Shown in pieces: positions 1 through 8,602 of a stretch of DNA of 64,000 nt. This DNA comes from Streptomyces sp. NBC_00193 (lineage in GTDB: Bacteria; Actinomycetota; Actinomycetes; Streptomycetales; Streptomycetaceae): contig NZ_JAPEMM010000001.1 of the NCBI RefSeq assembly GCF_026342735.1, forward strand, positions 3,968,001 through 4,032,000, given 5' to 3'. The notes beneath the pieces were generated by a model. It was not told where the DNA came from, made no database searches, and was given only the letters and a program-made list of their open reading frames with translations. Both the position numbers and the translations under genes were made by a program. Positions within the stretch are counted from its first letter, which is position 1, and each line of letters opens with the position of its first letter.

Positions 1-101
1 AACCGACTGTATGTCGATTGTGCGGTTGTGCACCCCCATGTAAGGGGTAGATAAAGGCTGCTGGGACGCAGCAAACAACTGCAGATCGAAGGGAGCCCGC
101 C

Positions 102-668
102 GTGGACAATGGTGTCTCTGCGGGAAGCACGGCCTCGACTTCGACCCTCGGGCACATCGCCCTGGGTCTCACCCTTCTCGCGTTCGGTATCGGCAACACC
201 GGCATCATCGACGGTGTGACCGTGGCCAACTCCGTGTCGCTCGCGACGTTCCTCGGCGGACTCGCCCTGTTCGTCCTCGGAATCCTCGAATACCGCGGCG
301 GCAACGGCTTCAACGGCACGGCCTTCGCCGGCATCGGCGCCTTCTGGTTCACCTGGGCCAACGGGGCCGACGGAAAGGTTTCGGCACACGCGGCCGGACT
401 GTTCCTCGTCCTGTTCGCCATGCTGGCACTGACCCTCACCGCCTCGGCCTCGGGCGGGCTGTTCGGGCAGGGCGTGTACGGCCTGTTCACCCTCTCCCTG
501 CTGCTCCTGGCGATAGGCACCTTCGCCGAGAGCGACGGACTGGCCAAGGCGGCCGGCTGGGTGGCGGCGCTCTCCGGACTGCTGGCCTGGTACGGGGCCA
601 CCGCGGCGCTGGCGAGCTGGCCGATGGCCTTCGGGAAGGGTTCGCGCGGCGCGGTCGCCGCGAGCTGA
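102..668 (+). CDS. Acetate uptake protein, GPR1/FUN34/YaaH (SatP) family
   Basis: A 188-residue, almost entirely hydrophobic protein with about six membrane segments. The early stretch with LGLTLLAFGIGNTGI and a later GAFWFTWAN match the AceTr (GPR1/FUN34/YaaH) family of acetate/succinate channels in the cytoplasmic membrane. The length is close to that of E. coli SatP (188). The start is GTG at 102, with AAGGGAG about 6 nt upstream; no better start lies further up. The preceding 100 bp contains no gene. It converges on glmS with one shared hairpin terminator between them. Substrate is inferred from family; acetate is the usual one. Confidence 0.87.
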   Translation: MDNGVSAGSTASTSTLGHIALGLTLLAFGIGNTGIIDGVTVANSVSLATFLGGLALFVLGILEYRGGNGFNGTAFAGIGAFWFTWANGADGKVSAHAAGLFLVLFAMLALTLTASASGGLFGQGVYGLFTLSLLLLAIGTFAESDGLAKAAGWVAALSGLLAWYGATAALASWPMAFGKGSRGAVAAS

Positions 669-692
669 CGGTTCACGCACCGTCCGTACGAA

Positions 693-721
693 AAGGCCCC
701 CGGGGGATCCCCGGGGGCCTT
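693..721. terminator. Bidirectional hairpin terminator between satP-like gene and glmS
   Basis: A perfect GC-rich inverted repeat (AAGGCCCCCGGGG / CCCCGGGGGCCTT) sits between two convergent genes and is preceded by AAAA on the top strand, so it can end transcription from both sides. Confidence 0.8.
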
Positions 722-754
722 CCTCGTGCGTGCGGCCTATGCGGTCTGCGCGAC

Positions 755-2572
755 CTACTCGACCGTGACGGACTTCGCCAGGTTGCGCGGCTTGTCGATG
801 TCCCGGCCCATGGCGAGGGCGGTGTGGTACGCCAGCAGCTGCAGCGGGATGCCCATCAGGATCGGGTCCAGCTCGTCCTCGTTCTTGGGCACGAGGATCG
901 TGTGGTCGGCCTTCTCCTGCTTGGTGTGGGCGACCGCAAGGATCCGGCCGCTGCGGGCCTTGATCTCCTCGAGCGCCGCGCGGTTCTTCTCCAGCAGGTC
1001 GTCGTCCGGGACGATCGCGACCGTCGGCAGCGAAGGCTCGATGAGCGCGAGCGGACCGTGCTTGAGCTCGGAGGCCGGGTAGGCCTCGGCGTGGATGTAG
1101 GAGATCTCCTTGAGCTTCAGGGAGGCCTCCAGGGCCACCGGGTAGCCCCGGACGCGACCGATGAACATCATCGACTTGGCCTCGGCGTACTCGGCGGCCA
1201 GCTTCTTGATGTCCTCCTCGCCGTCCAGGATCTCCTGGATCTGCGCGGGCAGCTTGCGCAGGCCGTCGATGATCCGCTTGCCGTCGGTGACGGACAGGTC
1301 GCGGATGCGGCCCAGGTGCACGGCGAGCAGCGCGAAGGCGACGACCGTGTTGGTGAAGCACTTGGTGGAGACGACGCAGACCTCGGGGCCGGCGTGCACG
1401 TACACGCCGCCGTCGGCGGCGCGGGCGATCGCGGAGCCGACCACGTTGACCACGCCGAGGACGCGGGCGCCCTTGCGCTTGAGCTCCTGCACCGCCGCGA
1501 GCACGTCGTACGTCTCACCGGACTGGGAGACCGCGATGTAGAGGGTGTCGGGGTCCACGACCGGGTTGCGGTAGCGGAACTCGGAGGCGGGCTCGGCGTC
1601 GGCGGGGATGCGGGCCAGGCTCTCGATGAGGCCCGCACCGATCATGCCGGCGTGGTACGAGGTGCCGCAGCCCAGGATCTTGACGCGGCGGATGCCGCGC
1701 GCCTCGCGCGGGTCCAGGTTCAGGCCGCCCAGGTGGACGGTGCTGAAGCGGTCGTCGATCCGCCCGCGCAGGACGCGGTCGACCGCGTCGGCCTGCTCGG
1801 AGATCTCCTTGTGCATGTACGTGTCGTGGCCGCCCATGTCGTAGGAGGCGGCCTCCCACTCCACGGTCTCGGGCGTGGCGGTGGTCGTCGTACCGGAGGT
1901 GGTGTAGGTCCGGAAGTCGTCGGCCTTCAGCGTCGCCATCTCGCCGTCGTCGAGGGTGACGATCTGGCGGGTGTGGGCGACGAGCGCGGCGATGTCCGAG
2001 GCGACGAACATCTCCTTCTCGCCGATGCCGAGGACGACCGGGGAGCCGTTGCGGGCCACGACGATGCGGTCGGGGAAGTCGGCGTGCATGACGGCGATGC
2101 CGTAGGTGCCCTCGACGACCTTGAGCGCCTCGCGGACCTTCTCCTCCAGGGTTTCGGCCTGGGCGCCTGCGATGAGGTGGACGAGCACCTCGGTGTCGGT
2201 CTCCGAGAGGAAGACGACCCCGTCGGCCTCCAGCTTGGAGCGCAGCTCGGAGGCGTTGTCGACGATGCCGTTGTGGACGACGGCGACCTTGTTGTCGGCG
2301 TCCAGGTGCGGGTGGGAGTTCAGGTCGCTCGGGGCGCCGTGGGTGGCCCAGCGGGTGTGGGCGATGCCGGTGGTGCCGGCGAAGCGCTTGGGGACCCGGG
2401 ACTCCAGCTCGCGTACGCGGCCCTTGGCCTTGACGACCTTCAGGGCCGCGGCCTTCGGGCTGTTGACGACGATGCCCGCGGAGTCGTACCCGCGGTACTC
2501 CAGCCGCTGCAGGCCCTCCAGCAGCAGCGGTGCCACGTCACGCTTGCCGATGTAACCCACGATTCCGCACAT
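755..2572 (-). CDS. glmS: Glutamine--fructose-6-phosphate aminotransferase (isomerizing)
   Basis: A 605-residue protein starting MCGIVGYIG: Cys2 is the N-terminal nucleophile of the glutaminase domain (about residues 1-220), followed by two SIS sugar-isomerase domains (about 285-430 and 455-595) with SQSGETYDV and a C-terminus ending AKSVTVE, as in GlmS. It makes glucosamine-6-phosphate for peptidoglycan and other amino sugars in the cytoplasm. AGGAGGGG lies 8 nt upstream of the ATG. It follows a small gene by 77 bp on the same strand, and a candidate DasR operator lies upstream of that gene. Streptomyces often carry more than one glmS copy; which one this is cannot be told here. Confidence 0.96.
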   Translation of the reverse strand: MCGIVGYIGKRDVAPLLLEGLQRLEYRGYDSAGIVVNSPKAAALKVVKAKGRVRELESRVPKRFAGTTGIAHTRWATHGAPSDLNSHPHLDADNKVAVVHNGIVDNASELRSKLEADGVVFLSETDTEVLVHLIAGAQAETLEEKVREALKVVEGTYGIAVMHADFPDRIVVARNGSPVVLGIGEKEMFVASDIAALVAHTRQIVTLDDGEMATLKADDFRTYTTSGTTTTATPETVEWEAASYDMGGHDTYMHKEISEQADAVDRVLRGRIDDRFSTVHLGGLNLDPREARGIRRVKILGCGTSYHAGMIGAGLIESLARIPADAEPASEFRYRNPVVDPDTLYIAVSQSGETYDVLAAVQELKRKGARVLGVVNVVGSAIARAADGGVYVHAGPEVCVVSTKCFTNTVVAFALLAVHLGRIRDLSVTDGKRIIDGLRKLPAQIQEILDGEEDIKKLAAEYAEAKSMMFIGRVRGYPVALEASLKLKEISYIHAEAYPASELKHGPLALIEPSLPTVAIVPDDDLLEKNRAALEEIKARSGRILAVAHTKQEKADHTILVPKNEDELDPILMGIPLQLLAYHTALAMGRDIDKPRNLAKSVTVE

Positions 2573-2649
2573 AAGGTCTTTCCCCTCCTGAAGTTCGGTT
2601 GCTCTTGCCGCTGCCCCTGCAGCGCCCCGGCGCGTGGCCGGGGTGGTGC

Positions 2650-2925
2650 TCAGCCGTAGACGATGCGGCGCAGTTGCCGGAGCGAGAGCTCCGGCGGTGC
2701 GACCGCGCGGTGCGGCAGTTCGGCCGCGATCCGCTCGAAGATGTCCGCGTTGACCGCGCCCCCGGACTGGAGCTCACGGTGGCGCCGACGGACGAACTCC
2801 TCGGTGCTCTCGTCGAAGTACGCGAGGACGTCGAGCACCACTCGGGCGGCTTCGCCCCGCTGGAGCGAGGTGCTGCGCACCAAGTGGTCGACGAGGTCCT
2901 CGTGCGACGGGCGGCGGTCGGGCAT
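2650..2925 (-). CDS. Small conserved hypothetical protein upstream of glmS
   Basis: A 91-residue soluble, charged protein with no signal peptide or membrane segment. It has the look of a helical actinobacterial protein of unknown function (HEDLVDHLVR, VVLDVLAYFDE, ERIAAELPHR). No function is recognised. It precedes glmS on the same strand by 77 bp and may be co-transcribed with it. There is no clear ribosome binding site before the ATG; an AATATC box about 7 nt upstream would allow a leaderless transcript. A dre-like palindrome lies about 65 bp upstream. Confidence 0.65.
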   Translation of the reverse strand: MPDRRPSHEDLVDHLVRSTSLQRGEAARVVLDVLAYFDESTEEFVRRRHRELQSGGAVNADIFERIAAELPHRAVAPPELSLRQLRRIVYG

Positions 2926-2962
2926 CCGTCGATATTGGCGGTACGAGCGGCAGAACGCAAAA

Positions 2963-2986
2963 ATCCTGCCCGAAATCGGGCAGGAT
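2963..2986 (-). terminator. Hairpin terminator of the DUF4429 gene
   Basis: A perfect inverted repeat (ATCCTGCCCG AAAT CGGGCAGGAT) lies just downstream of the minus-strand stop at 3033 and is followed on that strand by TTTTTGCG, giving the stem plus T-run of an intrinsic terminator. Confidence 0.7.
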
Positions 2987-2990
2987 CGCG

Positions 2991-3004
2991 CTGGTCTGGA
3001 CCAG
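2991..3004. promoter_or_regulatory. Candidate DasR (dre) operator
   Basis: CTGGTCTGGACCAG has perfect 6-bp arms (CTGGTC/GACCAG) and differs from the known dre core TGGTCTAGACCA at one position. It lies upstream of the small gene and glmS. DasR, the GlcN-6-P-responsive GntR regulator of Streptomyces amino-sugar genes, is the obvious candidate. Seen: the palindrome. Inferred: the regulator. Confidence 0.5.
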
Positions 3005-3032
3005 AGGAGGGGGGAATTCCGGTCTTAGGTGG

Positions 3033-3953
3033 TCAGAAACGACCCAAAATCGCCGCTTTCGCCGTCGTGAACTCGTCGGCCGTGAGGATCCCCGCCTGAT
3101 GCAGCTCCCCCAGCTCGCGCAGTCGGCGCAGCAGGGCGTCGTGGTCCTCCGCCGGGGCGGCGGCCGGGGCCGCCGCGGCAACGGGAGGAAGGGCCGGGGC
3201 GAGGGGCGGGGCGAGGGCCTGGCCGGGCTCCGGCGCGGGTTCCTGCGCGGGCGCCGCCGGGTGCGGCATGCGCACCGCGACCGCCGCCGCGACCAGTGCC
3301 ATCAAGGGGTCCTTCTTGAAGCCGAACAGCTCCACCGTGTACGGGTCGTACTTCGGCGCCGCGCTCTGGCCGGCGCCGGCCAGAGCGAAGCGGATCCACC
3401 CGTTCTCCAGCCCCCGGGACGGGGCCCACTCCACCGACCGCAGGTCCGCGACCCGGAACTCCCGGGCCCCGCCGGACCGTTTCGCCTCCTCCGTCGTCCA
3501 GTTCCACTCCAGGGACACCCGGTCCCCGTCGAAGGCCGCCGTCCCGTCGCCCGCGCCGACCGTGATCGGCACCGCCGGGCCCGGCAGGAGGTAGGAGTCG
3601 GCGGGCCCGGGGTCCACCTGGTCCAGCAGCAGGGCATTGCGCACCTCGTCCACGAAGTACTCCGCCACCCCGCCGCGGTCCGGCTCCACGGTCAGCCGGT
3701 ACGGGTCGGAGGCCTCCGGCAGCCGGCCGCCCGTCACCTGGAGCAGCGGGTCGGCGCCGTCACGCAGCCGCAGGCGCAGCCGGCCCGCCTTGCGGCCCGG
3801 TTCGTAGGAGATCCCGGCCAGCGCGCGCAGCGGGACGAGTACCTCGCCCAGTGTCTGGCGCAGCAGGCCCACCCCCTTGTCGCGGCCCGGCACGATGCGC
3901 ACCGCGTCCCCGTCGAAGGTCCATGTGCCGTCCTTCTGGATGATTTCCGCCAT
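3033..3953 (-). CDS. DUF4429 protein with C-terminal SHOCT domain
   Basis: A 306-residue protein. Residues 1-240 contain two DUF4429-type units, each opening with a DG.WTFDGD or DGTAAFDGD motif and a basic strand-rich PH-like pattern (RIVPGRDKG, WIRFAL). After an Ala/Pro-rich linker (about 240-275) comes a SHOCT helix pair, LLRRLRELGELHQAGILTADEF, ending KAAILGRF. The biochemical role is unknown; SHOCT modules are small oligomerisation-type tails. The ATG at 3953 was preferred over an in-frame upstream start at 4007 because the homologous region begins at MAEIIQKDGTW. An AAGAAT box about 8 nt upstream suggests a leaderless message. It is divergent from the GH20 gene with 52 bp between. Confidence 0.8.
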   Translation of the reverse strand: MAEIIQKDGTWTFDGDAVRIVPGRDKGVGLLRQTLGEVLVPLRALAGISYEPGRKAGRLRLRLRDGADPLLQVTGGRLPEASDPYRLTVEPDRGGVAEYFVDEVRNALLLDQVDPGPADSYLLPGPAVPITVGAGDGTAAFDGDRVSLEWNWTTEEAKRSGGAREFRVADLRSVEWAPSRGLENGWIRFALAGAGQSAAPKYDPYTVELFGFKKDPLMALVAAAVAVRMPHPAAPAQEPAPEPGQALAPPLAPALPPVAAAAPAAAPAEDHDALLRRLRELGELHQAGILTADEFTTAKAAILGRF

Positions 3954-3987
3954 CCTCGGATTCTTGCACCGGCCCCACGGGCCCGGT

Positions 3988-3999
3988 TGGCCTATACCT
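3988..3999 (+). promoter_or_regulatory. -10 box overlapping a weak dre-like site
   Basis: TGGCCTATACCT matches 9 of 12 positions of the dre core and contains TATACC, a good -10, ending about 7 nt before the ATG at 4006. This fits a leaderless transcript of the GH20 gene, possibly repressed by DasR. No convincing -35 is visible. Confidence 0.35.
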
Positions 4000-4005
4000 A
4001 TGCGC

Positions 4006-5622
4006 ATGAGAGTCCCGCGACGCGTGCTCGCCGCCCTCCTCGCCCTCGCCGCCGTCCCCGCGGCCGCCTCCTGCAGCAGTGCCGCCAGGGGGGACGACGC
4101 CCGGCCGGGCGACGAGCCCCCGGCCGCGCTCGCGCCCTACGAACGGCTCCTGCCGGCGCCCGTCTCCGCCCGGGCCGAAGGGCCGGGGTACTCCTTCGGT
4201 CCGGGCACGGTCATCCGTACGGGCATCCGTAGGGGCCTCTCCGACGACGAGGAGGTCCGCAGGGTCGGCGAACTCCTCGCCGAGCAGCTGCGCGGCCCCA
4301 GCGGGCTGCCGCTGCCCGTGGTCGACGGCGCGGAGGGCGACGGGATCCGGCTGCGGATCGACGGATCCACCGGGGACGCGCAGGATGCGGCGGGGGAGGA
4401 GGGCTACCGGCTGGAGTCCGGGCCCGGCGGGGTCACCCTCACCGCCCGTACGCCCGCGGGCCTCTTCCACGCCGGGCAGACGCTGCGCCAGCTCCTGCCG
4501 GTGTCCGGGCCGGGGACGGTGCCGGGCGGCACGGTCACGGACGCGCCGCGCTTCGCGTACCGGGGGGCGATGGTGGACGTGGCCCGGCACTTCTTCACGG
4601 TGGAGCAGGTCAAGAGGTACGTCGACCAGCTCGCGCAGTACAAGGTCAACACCCTGCACCTGCACCTGACCGACGACCAGGGCTGGCGCCTCGCGATCGA
4701 CTCCTGGCCGCGGCTGGCGGAGTACGGGGGCGCGAGCGAGGTCGGCGGCGGCCCCGGCGGGCACTGGACGAAGGACGAGTACCGGGACCTGGTGGCGTAC
4801 GCCTCGGAGCGGTACGTGGACGTGGTCCCGGAGATCGACATGCCCGGCCACGTGAACGCCGCGCAGGCCGCCTACGCGGAGCTGAACTGCGACGGGAAGG
4901 CGCGCGAGCGCTACACCGGGATCAAGGTCGGCTTCAGCTCGCTGTGCGTGGGCAAGGAGCGGACCTACGAGTTCATCGACCAGGTGCTGGGGGAGCTCGC
5001 GGAGCTGACCCCGGGCAAGTACCTGCACATCGGCGGCGACGAGGCCCACTCCACGCCCGCGGCGGACTACGCGGCCTTCATGGACCGGGCCCAGGCGGTC
5101 GTGGCCGAGCACGGCAAGACGGTGGTGGCCTGGCACCAGCTCGCGACGGCCCGCCCGGCCCCGGGGGCGGTGCTCCAGTACTGGGGCCACGACCGCACGG
5201 CGGCCGCCGAGAAGGCGGCGGTGACCGCGGCGGCCAAGGCGGGCAGCCCGGTGATCCTGTCCCCGGCGGACCGGCTCTACCTGGACATGAAGTACGACAA
5301 GGAGACGAAGCCGGGACTGGCCTGGGCCGGGTACGTACCGGTGCGCCGCGCCTACGACTGGGACCCGGGCACCTACCTGCCGGGCCTCCCGGAGTCGGCG
5401 GTCCTCGGAGTGGAGGCCCCCCTGTGGACGGAGACCATCGCGACGCGGGGGGACTGGGAACTGATGGCCTTCCCCCGCGTACTGGGCCTGGCGGAACTGG
5501 GCTGGTCCCCGGCCACCACCCGCGACTGGACCTCGTACGCCCGACGCCTGTCGGCCCAGGGACCCCGCCTGGACGCCCAGGACGTCACCTTCTACCAGGC
5601 GCCGGACGTCCCGTGGTCCTGA
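4006..5622 (+). CDS. Secreted lipoprotein beta-N-acetylhexosaminidase, GH20
   Basis: A 538-residue protein. Residues 1-23 are a lipoprotein signal (RR, hydrophobic run, then AAASC). A GH20b-type N-terminal domain follows (about 40-170), then the GH20 barrel, with HLHLTDDQGWRL and the catalytic Asp-Glu pair in HIGGDEAHST. It removes terminal GlcNAc/GalNAc from chitooligosaccharides or glycans outside the cell. Two in-frame ATGs exist (4000, 4006); 4006 fits a leaderless message from TATACC. The location next to a dre-like site and in the same neighbourhood as glmS is consistent with GlcNAc-linked control. Confidence 0.93.
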   Translation: MRVPRRVLAALLALAAVPAAASCSSAARGDDARPGDEPPAALAPYERLLPAPVSARAEGPGYSFGPGTVIRTGIRRGLSDDEEVRRVGELLAEQLRGPSGLPLPVVDGAEGDGIRLRIDGSTGDAQDAAGEEGYRLESGPGGVTLTARTPAGLFHAGQTLRQLLPVSGPGTVPGGTVTDAPRFAYRGAMVDVARHFFTVEQVKRYVDQLAQYKVNTLHLHLTDDQGWRLAIDSWPRLAEYGGASEVGGGPGGHWTKDEYRDLVAYASERYVDVVPEIDMPGHVNAAQAAYAELNCDGKARERYTGIKVGFSSLCVGKERTYEFIDQVLGELAELTPGKYLHIGGDEAHSTPAADYAAFMDRAQAVVAEHGKTVVAWHQLATARPAPGAVLQYWGHDRTAAAEKAAVTAAAKAGSPVILSPADRLYLDMKYDKETKPGLAWAGYVPVRRAYDWDPGTYLPGLPESAVLGVEAPLWTETIATRGDWELMAFPRVLGLAELGWSPATTRDWTSYARRLSAQGPRLDAQDVTFYQAPDVPWS

Positions 5623-5716
5623 CGACGGCTTGCGGAGCGCCCGTTCCGCCGAGCTGACGCTCCGTCTAGGATCCCGAAGTGGCGCGGCTGTTCCACCCGT
5701 TGAGAGGCGTACCTCC

Positions 5717-6439
5717 GTGGAGAAGGAACCCATATGCGGAAGCTGCGGCCAGATCGTCAGGGTCGAGCAGGACAGGATCCTCCCGCATTGGCTCTCGCGG
5801 GACATGCCCTTCCGCTGCGCGGCGTCCGGACGGCAGGCTCTGGGGTTCCTGGCCAAGGAAGACCCGCTGCTGCGCAGGTACCGGCGCACCCGGGCGACGC
5901 CGGCGACGCTCAGGGGCAGGAGCGGCTACGTCCACCGGGTCTTCCACGACGAATCCCGACGGTCCTCGCGGGCGGAGGACAACACGCCTGTGCCGGCACC
6001 CCCCTGGCTTCCCGCCCAGGGCGGCGGTCACCTTCCGGCCGTCGCCCTGCCCGGTAGCGGCCCGACCGGCATCTGGCTGCCCCGGCGCAGCATGCGGGAC
6101 CACGAGCGGCTGGTCGCCGGTCTCCTGCCCACCACGCACAGCCTCCAGTGGAACGGCGACAGGAAGTGCTGGACGTTCGCCAAGCGGCACTTCCTGAGCG
6201 TCACGGGGAAGCTGCTGCGCTCTCACGAGCGGATCGTCCTCGGACGTGAGTACAACCCGGACGAGAAGTGCAACGCGGCGTGCAAGGGCGCACGCCTGCC
6301 CGAGTGCACGTGCTCGTGCCGGGCGAAGTACCACGGCCGCGGAGGGTGGATGCGCGGCTGGACGCCGGTGGAGGAGTTCGACAGCCGCTACCGGGGTGCG
6401 GCGTGGCACTGGACGGTCTTCACCCGGGAACGCCACTGA
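5717..6439 (+). CDS. Cys-rich putative metal-binding protein of unknown function
   Basis: A 240-residue protein with an N-terminal CxxCG knuckle (ICGSCGQ, about residues 5-11) and a distinctive C-terminal cluster (about residues 190-215) with the pattern CNAACKGA...C.CSC..KYHG. That C.A.C..A....C.CSC...NHG motif recurs in uncharacterised actinobacterial and phage proteins and probably binds zinc. The start is GTG at 5717, preceded by TGAGAGG at 9 nt. Flanking genes are unrelated (GH20 upstream on the same strand, siderophore reductase downstream on the other). I do not recognise a specific function. Confidence 0.65.
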   Translation: MEKEPICGSCGQIVRVEQDRILPHWLSRDMPFRCAASGRQALGFLAKEDPLLRRYRRTRATPATLRGRSGYVHRVFHDESRRSSRAEDNTPVPAPPWLPAQGGGHLPAVALPGSGPTGIWLPRRSMRDHERLVAGLLPTTHSLQWNGDRKCWTFAKRHFLSVTGKLLRSHERIVLGREYNPDEKCNAACKGARLPECTCSCRAKYHGRGGWMRGWTPVEEFDSRYRGAAWHWTVFTRERH

Positions 6440-6467
6440 GAGGGCCGCCGGGGCGCCCCCGGAGCCG

Positions 6468-7397
6468 CTAGAGCGCCGCCGTCGGGTCCTCGTCGGGGGA
6501 GCGGCCCGCGTAGGCCTCGGCCAGGAGGTCGTCCTCCGTTGCGCCGAGGCGCCAGTAGCCGGTGAAGCGGACACTGCGGCGGTCGATGCCGCAGTCCTGG
6601 ACGAAGTGCCTGCGGACCGCGCGGATCGTCGCGGACTCGCCCGCGATCCAGGCGTACGGGGACGTGGCGGCGGGCCGTTCGGCCGCGCGGAGCGCCTCCA
6701 GCACCCGGTCGGTGCGTTCCCGGCCGGCGCCCGGCTCCCGTACGACCCAGGTGACGTCCGCGTCGGCGGACGTCGGCAGGTACAGCCGGTCGTCCTCGTG
6801 CGGGACCTCGAACCAGGCCCTGACCGGGGTACCCGCGGGGAGCCGGTCCAGGATCGCGGAGGCCGCGGGCAGGGCGGTCTCGTCGGCGTACATCAGGACG
6901 GCGTCGGTGCCGGCCGGTGGCTGGAAACGTACGGACTTGTTCTCCGCGACGGCCGGGCCGATGGCCATGATCCGGCGGCCGGTCACCGCGCGGCCCGCCC
7001 AGGAGGAGGCGGGGGAGGAGGTGCCGTGCAGGACGAAGTCGATGTCCACCTCGTCCACGCCGCCGGAGGTCCGGCGCTGCTCGCGGACCGTGTACGAGCG
7101 CATCACCGGGCGCTCCTCGTCCGGCATCCCGCGCCAGTCCGCGAACCAGGTGTCCTCGCCCGTGGAGGGCAGCACCGTGTGCTCCCGGCCGGCGGGCGGC
7201 AGGAAGAGGGAGAGGCTCTGGTCGTAGCCGCCCGAGCGGAAGCCGGCGAGGGAGGCGCCGCCGAAGGTGATCCGCAGGAAGGAGTGGCCGAGGCGGCGCG
7301 TGCGGAGCACTTCGAGCTCGAAGAACCGGAAGTGGGGGATCGATTCCTCAGGTGCGGTGTCGGCGGTGTCTGCGCTGTCGGCGGCGTGGGCGGTCAT
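6468..7397 (-). CDS. Siderophore-interacting protein (FAD-dependent ferric reductase)
   Basis: A 309-residue protein of the SIP/ViuB family. It has the flavin-binding RSYTVR motif (about residue 100), IDFVLHG, and the typical YADETALPA (about 170) of the NAD(P)H-binding SIP domain. A C-terminal W(I)AGE and GYWRLG complete the pattern. It reduces Fe(III) released from imported siderophores in the cytoplasm. GGGGGGA precedes the ATG. It lies 88 bp downstream of the siderophore-binding protein gene, with a strong hairpin between, so it is probably reached by partial read-through from the iron-box promoter. Confidence 0.92.
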   Translation of the reverse strand: MTAHAADSADTADTAPEESIPHFRFFELEVLRTRRLGHSFLRITFGGASLAGFRSGGYDQSLSLFLPPAGREHTVLPSTGEDTWFADWRGMPDEERPVMRSYTVREQRRTSGGVDEVDIDFVLHGTSSPASSWAGRAVTGRRIMAIGPAVAENKSVRFQPPAGTDAVLMYADETALPAASAILDRLPAGTPVRAWFEVPHEDDRLYLPTSADADVTWVVREPGAGRERTDRVLEALRAAERPAATSPYAWIAGESATIRAVRRHFVQDCGIDRRSVRFTGYWRLGATEDDLLAEAYAGRSPDEDPTAAL

Positions 7398-7441
7398 GCG
7401 GAGGGTCCCCCCTGGGATCGGCGATGACGGGCGAAGCAGAA

Positions 7442-7472
7442 GGCCCCGGCGCCTGGGTGAGGCGCCGGGGCC
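7442..7472 (-). terminator. Strong hairpin between siderophore-binding and reductase genes
   Basis: A perfect 12-bp stem, GGCCCCGGCGCC with a 7-nt loop, lies 13 bp past the stop of the binding-protein gene. It would lower expression of the downstream reductase relative to the binding protein. Confidence 0.7.
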
Positions 7473-7485
7473 GGACGGTCAGGGG

Positions 7486-8523
7486 TCAGCTGACCTTCTT
7501 GGCGTTCTGGATGGCCTTGGTGAGCTCCTCGACGATCTGCGCGCACTTCTCGTAGGAGTAGATCGGCTCGGTCACGCGGGGGGTGATCTGACCGGCCTTG
7601 ACGGCCGGCATCTCGGCCCAGGTCGGCTTGGCCTTCAGCTCCTCCGGCTGGAGGGTGCCGGTGCGGTTGTCGAGGAGGATCACGTCGGCCTGGTACTTGC
7701 CGGCGTTCTCCCAGCTGAGGCTCTCGAAGAAGCCGCCCTCGACCTTGTCCGGGGTGACGAACTCGACGCCGAGGGACTGGAAGTACTTCAGGTCGGCGGA
7801 GGTGGCCGGGGTGGAGACGTAGAACAGGTCGGCGGCGCCGGAACCGACGAGCACCTTGATGCCGGGGTTCGCCTTGGTGGCCTCGCGGAGCTTCGCGGAG
7901 GCGGCCTCGAAGCGGGCCTTGGCGTCGACGGTCTTCTTGTCGTTCAGGTCGGCGCCCAGGGACTTCGCGAGGTCCGCGGTGCGGGCCAGGGCCTTGTCCA
8001 TCGTGACGTCGCCGCCCACGCCGATGGCGGCGGCCGGGGCCAGCTTCAGGATCTTGTCCTTGGAGGCTTCCGGCAGGTACCAGTAGCTGTCCTTCTCCCA
8101 GGTGTTGGTCACCAGGAGGTCGGGCTGCAGGGACGCGTACTTCTCGACGTTGAACTCGTCGTAGACGTTGCCGATGATCTCGACCTTGGAGACGTCCATC
8201 GAGCCGGCCTGCACGTCGGCCTTGCCGTCGGCGGTCTTCGTCGGGCCGAACACGCCCTTGACGCCGACCCCGTAGTCGTGGAGCGCGGCCGCGGTGCCGG
8301 TGAAGGCGACGATGTTCTTCGGCGTGGACTTGGCGGTGACGTCCTTGCCCATGTCGTCCTTGAAGCTCCAGGCCGCCGCGCCGCCGCCCGTGCCCTTGTC
8401 GCCCGAACCGTCCTTCGCGGAGTCGCTGCCGCCGCAGGCGGTGAGCGCGGCCACGAGGCCGAGGGCGCCGCCTGCCGCGATCAGGCCGCGGCGGGTGAGG
8501 AGGGAGGAGCGGGACTTGGGCAT
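7486..8523 (-). CDS. Iron-siderophore ABC transporter substrate-binding lipoprotein
   Basis: A 345-residue protein. It begins MPKSRSSLLTRRGLIAAGG, a Tat-like twin-arginine motif, followed by the lipobox LTACGG (Cys about residue 30). The rest is a periplasmic-binding-protein type III (FecB/FhuD) fold: PKNIVAFTGTAAALHDYGV, QPDLLVTNTW and the late WENAGKYQADVILLD. It captures ferric siderophore outside the membrane. No permease or ATPase gene is adjacent, so it must use a transporter encoded elsewhere. The start at 8523 gives a proper signal peptide. A perfect iron box is 47 bp upstream. Confidence 0.92.
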   Translation of the reverse strand: MPKSRSSLLTRRGLIAAGGALGLVAALTACGGSDSAKDGSGDKGTGGGAAAWSFKDDMGKDVTAKSTPKNIVAFTGTAAALHDYGVGVKGVFGPTKTADGKADVQAGSMDVSKVEIIGNVYDEFNVEKYASLQPDLLVTNTWEKDSYWYLPEASKDKILKLAPAAAIGVGGDVTMDKALARTADLAKSLGADLNDKKTVDAKARFEAASAKLREATKANPGIKVLVGSGAADLFYVSTPATSADLKYFQSLGVEFVTPDKVEGGFFESLSWENAGKYQADVILLDNRTGTLQPEELKAKPTWAEMPAVKAGQITPRVTEPIYSYEKCAQIVEELTKAIQNAKKVS

Positions 8524-8569
8524 GGGGTGTCCACTTTCGTGCGTACTGGGTGGCTCGGCGTTCGATAGG

Positions 8570-8586
8570 AAGGTTAGCCTAACCTT
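8570..8586. promoter_or_regulatory. Iron box (IdeR/DmdR1-type operator)
   Basis: AAGGTTAGCCTAACCTT is a perfect 8-bp-arm palindrome around a single C and contains the classical TTAGGTTAG/CTAACCTAA half-site pattern of iron-dependent DtxR-family repressors. It lies upstream of the siderophore-binding protein gene. Confidence 0.9.
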
Positions 8587-8602
8587 GGCTGAAAACGATA
8601 AA

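Noticed and set aside
824..2659. 611-codon open frame antisense to glmS
   Set aside because: Low-complexity Arg/Gly/Val/Leu-rich composition typical of the high-GC antisense frame; the opposite strand encodes an intact GlmS.
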